DNA of 64,000 nt from Agaribacillus aureus (GTDB taxonomy: Bacteria > Bacteroidota > Bacteroidia > Cytophagales > Cyclobacteriaceae). The DNA is taken from assembly GCA_030442055.1 (NCBI GenBank), contig JAUJEB010000001.1, positions 620,001 to 684,000 of the forward strand, given 5' to 3'. The translations under genes were made by a program, and so were the position numbers. The notes under the pieces were generated by a model, which saw nothing but the letters and a program-made list of their open reading frames with translations, was not told where the DNA came from and did not search any database. Of this stretch, positions 25,959 to 33,885 are shown in pieces; position 1 is the stretch's first letter; every line of letters begins with the position of its first letter.

Positions 25959-28900
25959 TTAAAATGAAGCCTGAATCCCTATGGTAACTGTGCGCGCTAC
26001 AGGATAAACGTTCTCATCCACACCACGATCAAATAGGGTGTTTCCTCTCCTCAGCGCCCTGCCAACTTCAGGATAATAACCGTTATAACTATCTATGACA
26101 AACGCATTCTCAACATTGACATAAGCTCTTAGCTTTGTAAGAGACAATTTATCGATCATACCAGAGGGCAAGCTGTAGCCTAAAGAAATATTTTGAAGCC
26201 TAAAATAAGAACCATCTTCTACATAGAAGTCAGACTCCAGGTGGCTTTGCGAATTAAGTTCCGAGCTTGGCTTAGGAACCGTGGTGGATCCATTGGTCGG
26301 TGTCCAGGCCTCTCCTGCAATTGCTCTTTTTGGAGAATTAGGCTGAAAAACGCCATGATACAGCTGTCCATTGAAAATTTCATTACCCGACACACCCTGA
26401 AAAAACAATCCTAGATCCAGGCCTTTATAGCTACCGCTGAAATTGATACTGTACTCAAAATCGGGAATAGGGCTACCCAGGAAGACCTTATCATCATTGC
26501 CGAACGCTCCATCCCCATTTGTGTCAACAAATCTAAAATCACCGGGGGCAATAGTTCGACCGGTTACCGTTTCAGCATCCACCTCTGCCTGGTTTTGATA
26601 TATCCCGTTTGTTTGGAACCCATAGAAATAACCCACGGGAAGACCAGCTTCAGTAAGCGTGCCAGCAAGACCACCACTTGTGAAGGCGCCACCGGTGATT
26701 GGGGTTACTCCCTCACCCAGATTTTTTACCTCATTATTAAGCGTAGCAAACATGCCGCTAACGCTATATTTAAACTTTCTTTCATTGTTTCTGTAGGTCG
26801 CAAAAAACTCAAAACCATTATTTTCAATGGTTGCCGCATTGAAAGGGATAGGCTCTGTTGTTCCTGAAGAAGGATTCAATGGAAGTTCAACAAGGATGTC
26901 TTCTGATTCCTTAAAATAGTAGTCAACAATCACATCAACTTTCCCGCCCAATAAACTTGCTTCGAAACCGACGTTGGCTGTTGTGGTTTCTTCCCATTTG
27001 AGGTCGGGATTAGCAAACACGATTTGGGATACGCCATTTCGTCTCTGTTGCGCAGTGCCAAATGTATATTGACTTGTAATGTTCAAAGCGCTTACAAATT
27101 GAAAGGGCTGCAAATTGTCAGAACCCAGCTTGCCCCAGCTGCCTCTAACTTTAAGATCACTGATTAAATCAGAGCTAAAGAAATCCTCATGTGCAATATT
27201 CCACCCCAGGGAGAAGGAAGGAAAAACTCCAAAACGATTAGCAGCACCAAAGTTTGAAGAACCATCTCTTCTGATCGAAGCAGTAAACAAATATTTGCCT
27301 TCGTAATTATAGTTTATGCGTCCAAATTGGCTTCTTATGTTCCTGGGCAGTGTTGAACCGCCCCGGCCTACAAAATCGATACCCGCATCGATAGTTCTTG
27401 TATCGTTGCTAATGAAATTTTCTACTGATACGCCAATTGTTTCGGTATTGTCTTTTTGTTCAGAGTACCCAGCCAATATGCTGAAATTGTGACCTTTAAT
27501 ACTCCTCTCATAGGTAAGTAGATTTTCTACTATTGTTGAGATGAAGGTACTGCGCTGATCATTTAGATCTGCTACATCATTCCTGCCATTTTCGTTTGCT
27601 CCCATAAAAAAAGTAGGGGTGAAAGTGAATTCTCTGAGGTTATTGTAGTTGACTGACAGGTTTAGTTTGTATTTGAGCCCATCAATAATCTCGAACGACG
27701 CCCCTATGTTTCCAAGAATATTATCCCTGGTATCTTTCTGTTCCCTTAGAACAGCTTGTCCTAAGAAATTGGTTGACCGGGTTACGCCAAGAACACCGTT
27801 ATCGGCTGCTGCAAAACCACCTTCATTTGTCTCACTATAAATAGGGATCACCGGTAAATGACCGTTTTCTCTACCAAATTCCTCATTTGGACGATTAATT
27901 GAACGTGCAACAAAAAGAGATTGATTCACCTGAAAGCGACCTTTTGTAAGTTCGGTATTCAACCTCACCGAGGTCCTTTCGAATTGTGACTCTTTCACAG
28001 GTCCCTCTTGGTCCAATCTATTGATAGATATGCTATAAGTACTATTTGCTCCACCTCCCGAAAGCCGGGCTCCATAGTTCTGCACTATCCCCGTTTGAAG
28101 TGATTCATCTTGAATATCCGAATCGACACTGGGATCAAAATCGAAAAAGTTTGGTGTCAAGGCTACATTGTCATTAGCATAAGCTGCTTCCCTGTTGGCC
28201 ACATAATCTGCTGCATTTAAAAAATCCAATTGCCTCACCGCCTTAGCAAATCCCACACTTGCGTCAATATCCAGTTTCATCGGCTGATTTATTTTACCAT
28301 TTTTTGTAGTAACAATAATTACTCCCTGGCCAGCCCTGGCACCGTAAATTGAAGCAGCAGCTGCATCCTTAAGCACCTGAATCGATTCAATATCTGCAGG
28401 ATTAAGAAAACTCATGTCGTCTGAGAAAACGCCATCTATTACGTACAAAGGATTTTGATTGCTCAAGGAACCGGTCCCCCTGATGATCACATTAGCTGTC
28501 GCACCAGGAGCCCCTCCATTGACCTCTACTCTTACGCCAGCGGCTTTGCCGAGAAGCGCCTGCGTCGCATTGCCTGTGACTACATTATTAATTTTGTCAC
28601 CACTAATAGTACTAACCGCACCGGAAATATCTTGTCTCCTTTGCGATCCATATCCAAGGACAATAACTTCTTCCAATGCCGTTACATCGGCAATTAGTGA
28701 AATATCAATCACCGATCTAACACCTACCACAACCTCCTGGGATAAATAACCAATAAAACTAAACACCAAAACCGCATTGTCATCAGGCACTGCAATTGTA
28801 AACTTTCCATCGGCGTCGGTTATGCTTCCAACAGTAGTTCCTTTCAGCAGTACATTAACACCCGGCAAAGCCGCTCCAGTTTCGTCTTTCACCGTACCTG

Positions 28901-29324
28901 ATATTTCTTTTTCTTCAATTATCTCAACCAAATTCCTCGAACGAAAAAGTTTTACAGGGCGGTTAGACATCGTAATATTTCGTTGTACCTGCTTGAATTT
29001 TACATTAGCGGTTTCTGAAATTGCCAGCAACAGATTATATAGATCGCCGGAGTAATTGTTGTCAGTCAAGTTAACCTGCTGGTTAATATCTACCACACCC
29101 TGATCATATGAAAACTCGAAATAAGTGTGATTTTCAATGGTTTTAAGAATGCCAATGAGTTTATCACTCTTAAAAGTCAGGTCAACTTTTACCTCTTTTA
29201 CACTCTTAACCTGGGCATTGCTCTTGTTGGCCAGAAGCATCCCCATAGTTAAACATTGAAGTATAATACTATAAAAAGTAATTTTTGTCACCTTTTTTAT
29301 TAGTAGTAAATGTTTATTTCTCAT
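25959..29324 (-). CDS. SusC/RagA-family TonB-dependent outer-membrane transporter (locus B)
   Basis: 1121 residues. Signal peptide about 1-38, STN domain about 47-118, carboxypeptidase-D-like domain about 140-222 (ISGTVKDETGAALPGVNVLL), plug with VLKDAAAASIYGARAGQG, and a barrel ending ARTVTIGIQASF. It imports oligosaccharides with TonB energy; the STN domain should signal to the FecR encoded upstream. The fecR-susC gap is 115 bases and contains a strong hairpin (29397-29425). Substrate unknown. Confidence 0.96.
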   Translation of the reverse strand: MRNKHLLLIKKVTKITFYSIILQCLTMGMLLANKSNAQVKSVKEVKVDLTFKSDKLIGILKTIENHTYFEFSYDQGVVDINQQVNLTDNNYSGDLYNLLLAISETANVKFKQVQRNITMSNRPVKLFRSRNLVEIIEEKEISGTVKDETGAALPGVNVLLKGTTVGSITDADGKFTIAVPDDNAVLVFSFIGYLSQEVVVGVRSVIDISLIADVTALEEVIVLGYGSQRRQDISGAVSTISGDKINNVVTGNATQALLGKAAGVRVEVNGGAPGATANVIIRGTGSLSNQNPLYVIDGVFSDDMSFLNPADIESIQVLKDAAAASIYGARAGQGVIIVTTKNGKINQPMKLDIDASVGFAKAVRQLDFLNAADYVANREAAYANDNVALTPNFFDFDPSVDSDIQDESLQTGIVQNYGARLSGGGANSTYSISINRLDQEGPVKESQFERTSVRLNTELTKGRFQVNQSLFVARSINRPNEEFGRENGHLPVIPIYSETNEGGFAAADNGVLGVTRSTNFLGQAVLREQKDTRDNILGNIGASFEIIDGLKYKLNLSVNYNNLREFTFTPTFFMGANENGRNDVADLNDQRSTFISTIVENLLTYERSIKGHNFSILAGYSEQKDNTETIGVSVENFISNDTRTIDAGIDFVGRGGSTLPRNIRSQFGRINYNYEGKYLFTASIRRDGSSNFGAANRFGVFPSFSLGWNIAHEDFFSSDLISDLKVRGSWGKLGSDNLQPFQFVSALNITSQYTFGTAQQRRNGVSQIVFANPDLKWEETTTANVGFEASLLGGKVDVIVDYYFKESEDILVELPLNPSSGTTEPIPFNAATIENNGFEFFATYRNNERKFKYSVSGMFATLNNEVKNLGEGVTPITGGAFTSGGLAGTLTEAGLPVGYFYGFQTNGIYQNQAEVDAETVTGRTIAPGDFRFVDTNGDGAFGNDDKVFLGSPIPDFEYSINFSGSYKGLDLGLFFQGVSGNEIFNGQLYHGVFQPNSPKRAIAGEAWTPTNGSTTVPKPSSELNSQSHLESDFYVEDGSYFRLQNISLGYSLPSGMIDKLSLTKLRAYVNVENAFVIDSYNGYYPEVGRALRRGNTLFDRGVDENVYPVARTVTIGIQASF

Positions 29325-29396
29325 AAATTTAAAGTCTTAAATGCAACATTATTTAAGGGGGTTCGCTAACATTTCGCAGATGTTATGAACCCATGT

Positions 29397-29425
29397 AAAC
29401 CAACATCTGCTTCAGATGTTGGTTT
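29397..29425 (-). terminator. Hairpin between fecR and susC of locus B, possible attenuator
   Basis: AAACCAACATCTG pairs with CAGATGTTGGTTT (13 pairs, 3-base loop). No T-run follows in the minus direction, so complete termination is doubtful. The middle arm can instead pair with AACATCTGC formed from 29376-29384, giving two exclusive folds. A partial block between fecR and the highly expressed susC would be sensible, but this is inference. Confidence 0.5.
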
Positions 29426-29439
29426 CTCATTTTCTGTAG

Positions 29440-30459
29440 TTATTTCATTGGCTTATAAATTTTAACTTGATCTTTATCAATATTGAATGCTAATTCCCTG
29501 GAATAGACCAGACTTTTCATTACACTTTCAAGGGATGAATTGTGGAATCTACCGGTAAACTTCCAGTCGGCTTTCAACGCTTCGTCAATTATTATTTGTA
29601 CCCCGTACCATCTTTCAACCCTGGCTTTGATTTCGGGAAAATCGCTGCTCATGAATACCAATATTTTACTTTTCCAGGCCAGATCAATATCAGGGTTAAA
29701 AAACTCCTTTGACAACTTTGTTTCTCTCTTTTGAAACACTGCTTTTTCTCCGGGCTCCAGCATTACACTTGTGGATACCTCTGTAGCCTGGTTTAAGTGT
29801 TCAACCTTCACTTTACCTTCTGCCAGGCAAATGCCAATATCAGGCATGTCTCCGAATGCATTTATATTAAATGAGGTGCCTAGGGCGGTTATACTAAGAT
29901 CATTGATCCTTACAACAAAAGGCATTTCGGGATTTTCAACAACCTCAAAAAAAGCTTCCCCGGACAAAAAAACCTCCCGCACGTCCCGGAACTCATCTGG
30001 ATATTTTAATTCACTATCGGCATTCAATTTCACCACCGACCCATCAGGCAGTTGAAAAGTAGATTTCATCCCGGGAGCATTTTGCTTGACGGTAAAGGAA
30101 GAATGCTTAAAAACAACTTCGTTTTCCGGGCCGGAATCCAGATGGAGGTAAAAAACCGAGGAAATGATACAAAGCACAACCGTAGCGGCCAGCATTAAAA
30201 ATCTCCTAAGTCTACGTTTAGGTAGCAAAGCGCCATGGTCTTTGCGCTTTGTTTGAGGCGAAGCGTAAGATACCTTTAAAGGTTTGATCAACCTGGGATT
30301 CAAATCAACTTCTTCCAGTTCGTTTTCTGAGGCCCAGGTTTCATCCATCTTCCTACCAAGTGCTTTTTGGCCTTCAGGTGTTTTGAGCCATTCCAACACT
30401 ATAATCAATTCTTCAGGCGAACATTGGTCATTAATATACTTTTGAATCAAATCATCCAT
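29440..30459 (-). CDS. FecR-family anti-sigma factor (locus B)
   Basis: 339 residues. Short N-terminal anti-sigma segment (MDDLIQKYINDQCSPEELII), basic stretch RKDHGALLPKRRLRR, one membrane helix at about 86-106 (FLMLAATVVLCIISSVFYL), periplasmic FecR domain (GSVVKLNADSELKYPDEF, SGEAFFEVVENPEMPF) and DUF4974-like C-terminus (SSLESVMKSLVYSRELAFNI). It would hold the sigma at 30819-31364 until the locus B SusC signals. Its N-terminus differs from those of the A and D FecR proteins, matching its different sigma partner. Unusually, a 359-base gap with a dead AraC-type fragment separates it from the sigma gene. Confidence 0.94.
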   Translation of the reverse strand: MDDLIQKYINDQCSPEELIIVLEWLKTPEGQKALGRKMDETWASENELEEVDLNPRLIKPLKVSYASPQTKRKDHGALLPKRRLRRFLMLAATVVLCIISSVFYLHLDSGPENEVVFKHSSFTVKQNAPGMKSTFQLPDGSVVKLNADSELKYPDEFRDVREVFLSGEAFFEVVENPEMPFVVRINDLSITALGTSFNINAFGDMPDIGICLAEGKVKVEHLNQATEVSTSVMLEPGEKAVFQKRETKLSKEFFNPDIDLAWKSKILVFMSSDFPEIKARVERWYGVQIIIDEALKADWKFTGRFHNSSLESVMKSLVYSRELAFNIDKDQVKIYKPMK

Positions 30460-30818
30460 TATGGTAAAATGAGAATACCAGATGTTTTTAACTTCTCATT
30501 AACGTACACAATAAAGATCCGATAAAGTATTACTCCCAGGTTGAAAAAATAATCAGTAAGGCATCTTTCATATTTTGAGTCTTGCCGGAAAACCGTCACT
30601 TTGAAGATGTCCCCTATTCCATAAGCTAGTTGTTTTGTTTTATGCCGTACCAAGCCATTTATTGGTAATTCAACCCGGGATAAGAACCAAACATCTTTCG
30701 AAAATACTTGGTGAAATAAGATAGGTTATTAAAACCAACGGCATAGCTAGTTTCTAAAACGGTGCTCCATCGCTATTTCAATAATTGCGATGCTTTTTTC
30801 CGGTTTGCGCTTTAAAAA
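30460..30818. other. 359-base gap between sigma and fecR of locus B
   Basis: The distal half is the AraC-type remnant (30659-30815). The proximal half, 30460-30658, holds a 64-codon minus-strand frame (30459-30653) without recognisable features, which I do not call a gene. Normally sigma and fecR lie close together. Confidence 0.5.
30659..30815 (-). pseudogene. Remnant of an AraC-type helix-turn-helix regulator C-terminus
   Basis: On the minus strand an open stretch encodes ETSYAVGFNNLSYFTKYFRK followed by MFGSYPGLNYQ and a TAA stop at 30661-30659. This is the second HTH half of an AraC-family DNA-binding domain (AxxVGFNNxSYFxKxFKKxFG), at its usual C-terminal place. Upstream, the part that should be the first HTH is interrupted by stops in every frame, and only a trace (KASQLL-like) is left. 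No start or sensor region exists. It may come from an AraC regulator or from a hybrid two-component regulator. It sits between the sigma and fecR genes, on their strand. Confidence 0.75.
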
Positions 30819-31364
30819 CTATAAATAGGGTGCCAGTGATGAGCGAACAAAGGCCAGCGCTTTGGTAAACTGTGACTTAACGGTTGGGACAGTGATGCTT
30901 AACCTGATGGCAATTTCACGATTTGAATAACGCTGAAAAACCTTCATTTTGAATATAACTCTTCTTCTATGTGGCAGTTGTCTTATCGCTGAATGAAGCG
31001 CTGTTCTTAACTCATTTTCAGTCATGCGGTCTGAAAGCGTTTCTTTGAGCGGGTGTTCATCGGAAATAGAAAGTGCGTGCTCAAAAATCTGCTGGCTGTT
31101 CCTTTTTATCGCATTGATCGTACGATTTCTGGTAGACCGATAAAGATAGGAAACAAGGCTTTCCCGGTCATTTAAACTTTCTAATTTAAGCCAGAAACTT
31201 TGAAAAACCTCCTGAACAATATCCTCCGCCAGATTTTTGTCCTTCACAAATCTCGCACTAAAACTTACTAAACGATCCCAATAGTTATCATAGTAGGATT
31301 GAAATAACTGCTTGGTTGCACTTACCTCTCGGGCATCGTCGGCGAAGTTATTTACAGGATCCAT
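30819..31364 (-). CDS. ECF sigma-70 family RNA polymerase sigma factor (locus B)
   Basis: 181 residues, standard ECF length. Region 2: LAEDIVQEVFQSFWLKLESL and YLYRSTRNRTINAIKR. Region 4: RRRVIFKMKVFQRYSNREIA followed by IRLSITVPTVKSQFTKAL. It should transcribe the locus B SusC/SusD series when released from FecR. It is the canonical Bacteroidetes RpoE-like subtype, unlike the A and D sigma factors, which share a different region 2 (VKDCIQDVF-like). It is the first gene of the locus B series; no perfect -33/-7 promoter is seen upstream. Confidence 0.95.
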   Translation of the reverse strand: MDPVNNFADDAREVSATKQLFQSYYDNYWDRLVSFSARFVKDKNLAEDIVQEVFQSFWLKLESLNDRESLVSYLYRSTRNRTINAIKRNSQQIFEHALSISDEHPLKETLSDRMTENELRTALHSAIRQLPHRRRVIFKMKVFQRYSNREIAIRLSITVPTVKSQFTKALAFVRSSLAPYL

Positions 31365-31678
31365 GGAATGTCAATATAAGAATTAAATTGGTTTAAAGAA
31401 ACCTGATCAAATTGATGATGACTGGTTTGTCAAAAAAGTACATTTTTCAGATTTCTAGCAACGTTTATGAAATTTTCCACTCATTGCAACCATGGGCACA
31501 CCTGTGTTGACCAAATATTTATACCGTTAGTAAAAAATGTTATTCCGGAAAAAACACGGGCCAACCCCCAGGGTATCTGATTTGTAAGTTTTGCCTCAGA
31601 TTTTCCTTTCGTAAAGGGATGCTCCCCATTTTTATTTAGAAATACCCACGCAGGGTGATTTTCAGCACCCTTTACCTA
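31365..31678. other. 314-base region between isochorismatase and sigma genes
   Basis: No gene found. A near -7 site CAAATTGA (31407 region, read on the minus strand as TCAATTTG) lies 15 bases from a TTTG, a spacing too short for a good promoter. Arms GTAAAGGGATGCT (31611-31623) and AGCACCCTTTAC (31664-31675) can pair with one bulge across a long loop, but with no T-run. Confidence 0.4.
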
Positions 31679-32536
31679 TTATTTTAAACTTTGGATTAAC
31701 TCCCGGAAGGTAGTGGTAGGACTCCAGTATTTTTCAATGTGTTTTATCACCAATTCAGTGCCTTCTTGGTGACTGACAAACGGGGACATTTCATGATTAT
31801 ACATCGCGTCCGTTAAATCCCGGACCAGCGTCACATTTAACCCTGCAGCTTTTTGTGCGCGAATGCCAAATGATCGCCCAAGTACACACATGTTAACATG
31901 AACACCTGTCATGATCACATTTTTAATGCCCTTTTGCTGAAAGTAGCTGAGTATCTCTTTTCCATCATCAGATATCCCGTCTTGCCCATCGATATGAATG
32001 GCGTCGATCTGTTTTTTCCAGGCTTTTCCCGAGGTACATTTAGGAAGGCAATCACAGCCGCCATCGGAATCATCAATGGGTAATTGCGCTTCTTTTAACG
32101 TATCGAGTTCGTACCAGTAGGGAATACTGGTGGCCCATGTTTCGATAGTCACACTTTTCAACCGCTTTCGCTGCGGCGTGTCTTTATAAAATGGTATTAC
32201 ATCGCTCGGGGCATGAATAATGGTTACTCCTTTTTTCCGGGCTGCTTCTGCCAATTCATTGATTTTGGGGGCCATCTCCCCCACCCTTTCCGTAGCTCCT
32301 TTGCACCAGTGCCGGTCCCACATATCGCAAATGACCATGGCGGTTTCCTGCGTATTCCATTTCATCATCTCTTCCATGGCATTCCACTTGTCTCCGGATG
32401 GTATGCTTCGTATACCCATAAACACCATGGTTTCACCTGATTTTTTTTCTGACACTTTTTTTTGGCCACATGCTGATACGATAATCAGTGAAATCAGGGC
32501 AATGCCAACAGTCTGCAAGCGGGTGACAATCTTCAT
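31679..32536 (-). CDS. Exported isochorismatase-family cysteine hydrolase (lipoprotein)
   Basis: 285 residues. The N-terminus has a lipoprotein signal ending IIVSAC (Cys23), odd for a family that is mostly cytosolic. The hydrolase core shows the acid in TAMVICDMWDRHW (Asp71) and the nucleophile Cys217 in MTGVHVNMCVLGRSFGIR; the catalytic Lys is probably in the basic central stretch. An insert with three cysteines (GGCDCLPKC, 159-167) is unusual. Family members hydrolyse isochorismate, nicotinamide, carbamoyl groups or ureides, and no substrate can be named. Divergent from the locus C genes, downstream neighbour of the B sigma gene on the same strand. A broken paralogue of its 3' end lies at 14264-14450. 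Confidence 0.85.
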   Translation of the reverse strand: MKIVTRLQTVGIALISLIIVSACGQKKVSEKKSGETMVFMGIRSIPSGDKWNAMEEMMKWNTQETAMVICDMWDRHWCKGATERVGEMAPKINELAEAARKKGVTIIHAPSDVIPFYKDTPQRKRLKSVTIETWATSIPYWYELDTLKEAQLPIDDSDGGCDCLPKCTSGKAWKKQIDAIHIDGQDGISDDGKEILSYFQQKGIKNVIMTGVHVNMCVLGRSFGIRAQKAAGLNVTLVRDLTDAMYNHEMSPFVSHQEGTELVIKHIEKYWSPTTTFRELIQSLK

Positions 32537-32906
32537 AAATATTCAGTTTTAATTTAGCCGGGTTTTTCCCGGGTTTGCTACAGTCCTTTCAGGATGGCAA
32601 GTTATCGATATAATCTCTGCACCATCGACCTATTGATGCATGGCAACTAATGCTCCGGCTATCCCCAAAGGCAATTTATGAAAAATGCACTTAAAAGTTA
32701 TCATTTCATGAAGCCTAAGCATTTCATACCTTCTGGAATAGCCCGATTCTTCCACTTTTAAGTATTACATATAGATGTAACTGTGTAACCCATAAATTTA
32801 GCTTCTCCAATGCAGAAGAATTGGACTTCCGGATCCGATTAGTTAAATTATATAAAGGTTAAAATGAAATGCTTGCCTCTCCTACATTTAACTTAAATAT
32901 TCTATT
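32537..32906. other. 370-base divergent region upstream of locus C
   Basis: Separates the isochorismatase-family gene (minus) from the PKD lipoprotein gene (plus) and must contain promoters for both. Candidate -7-like sites on the plus strand are TAAATTTA near 32796 and TACATTTA near 32881, neither with a clear TTTG partner. No coding frame or RNA gene seen. Confidence 0.4.
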
Positions 32907-33842
32907 ATGGAAAAAACTCGACCATTCCTTTTTATTTCTTGCTTACTGCTGGCATTGCTATTTTTTTCATGTGATGACAGCGAGAAACCTGATTTGCCTA
33001 CCTCTGCCATTATCCATTATAGTGTGGCAGATAAAAAGGTGGCATTTACTGCGTTGACCACGAATGCGGATTCCTATTCGTGGGATTTTGGTGATGGCCA
33101 GACAAGTACCGATCCGAACCCGGTTCACGAGTATGAAACCGGGGGGTATTACAAGGCCACACTTACGGTTAGCGGAGGTACCGGATCCGTCAGTGATGAA
33201 GCTGACCTGGCGGTTGCGCTCACCCCCTATGTTTTATTGACTGGCGGTCCTACCGCCGAAAGTGGAAAGACATGGAAGTTATCTGCTGCACATTCTGACA
33301 AAGATATTTTCGCCAACGCAGATGCAGACTTTTCAATTGTTAATGGGCCGCTTCAGCAAGGTATATTTGATTTGGCGTTGGGTATGGGAGAAGTATATAC
33401 CGATGAGTTTACGTTTCACTTTGATGGTACCTATGAGCACGATGTAAAGGATGATGGCGCCGCCTTCGGTGGTCTGGTTTATCAGCTTATATTAAATGGA
33501 GGAGCAGATATCGTCAATGATAACGGCAAGGATTTTGGTTTGTGCACAGCCAAGTACACCCCAGAAAGCGGTGCCACCTTTACCTATGTTGAACAAGAAG
33601 ATTTTACTGTATCCTCTGTTCACGGACCAGGAGGTTCCCTGACCTTTAGCGGTGTAAGTACATTGGATTTTTCAGGTACGGAATTCGTCGGGTTCCGGGA
33701 CTTTCAACGAAAGGTGATGGTGCAGGAAATTACTGATAGTTCAATGAGAATTGTCATGTTCATGGCTGGTGGTTTTGAGGATCCTGCAATTATCGGCATT
33801 AATACACATGCCCTTATTCTAACTTTCGAGGTAGTTGGTTGA
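32907..33842 (+). CDS. PKD-domain lipoprotein, first gene of locus C
   Basis: 311 residues. Lipoprotein signal ends LLFFSC (Cys22). A PKD domain spans about 40-100 with the diagnostic YSWDFGDG (57-64) and HEYETGGYYKATLTV. The remainder (about 110-311) is a beta-rich domain with the segment SGKTWKLSAAHSD, seen in many Bacteroidetes surface lipoproteins; it has no catalytic motif I recognise. Position 43 bases before a SusC gene suggests a surface glycan-binding lipoprotein of the SusE/SusF kind, but at the unusual upstream end of the operon. Confidence 0.85.
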   Translation: MEKTRPFLFISCLLLALLFFSCDDSEKPDLPTSAIIHYSVADKKVAFTALTTNADSYSWDFGDGQTSTDPNPVHEYETGGYYKATLTVSGGTGSVSDEADLAVALTPYVLLTGGPTAESGKTWKLSAAHSDKDIFANADADFSIVNGPLQQGIFDLALGMGEVYTDEFTFHFDGTYEHDVKDDGAAFGGLVYQLILNGGADIVNDNGKDFGLCTAKYTPESGATFTYVEQEDFTVSSVHGPGGSLTFSGVSTLDFSGTEFVGFRDFQRKVMVQEITDSSMRIVMFMAGGFEDPAIIGINTHALILTFEVVG

Positions 33843-33885
33843 CGCTGAGCTCACGCTAATTTTCAGTCTTTCGGACTATTAAACA

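Noticed and set aside
30459..30653. 64-codon minus-strand frame between the AraC-type remnant and fecR.
   Set aside because: Composition and lack of recognisable motifs do not support a protein; its end coincides with the fecR start by chance.
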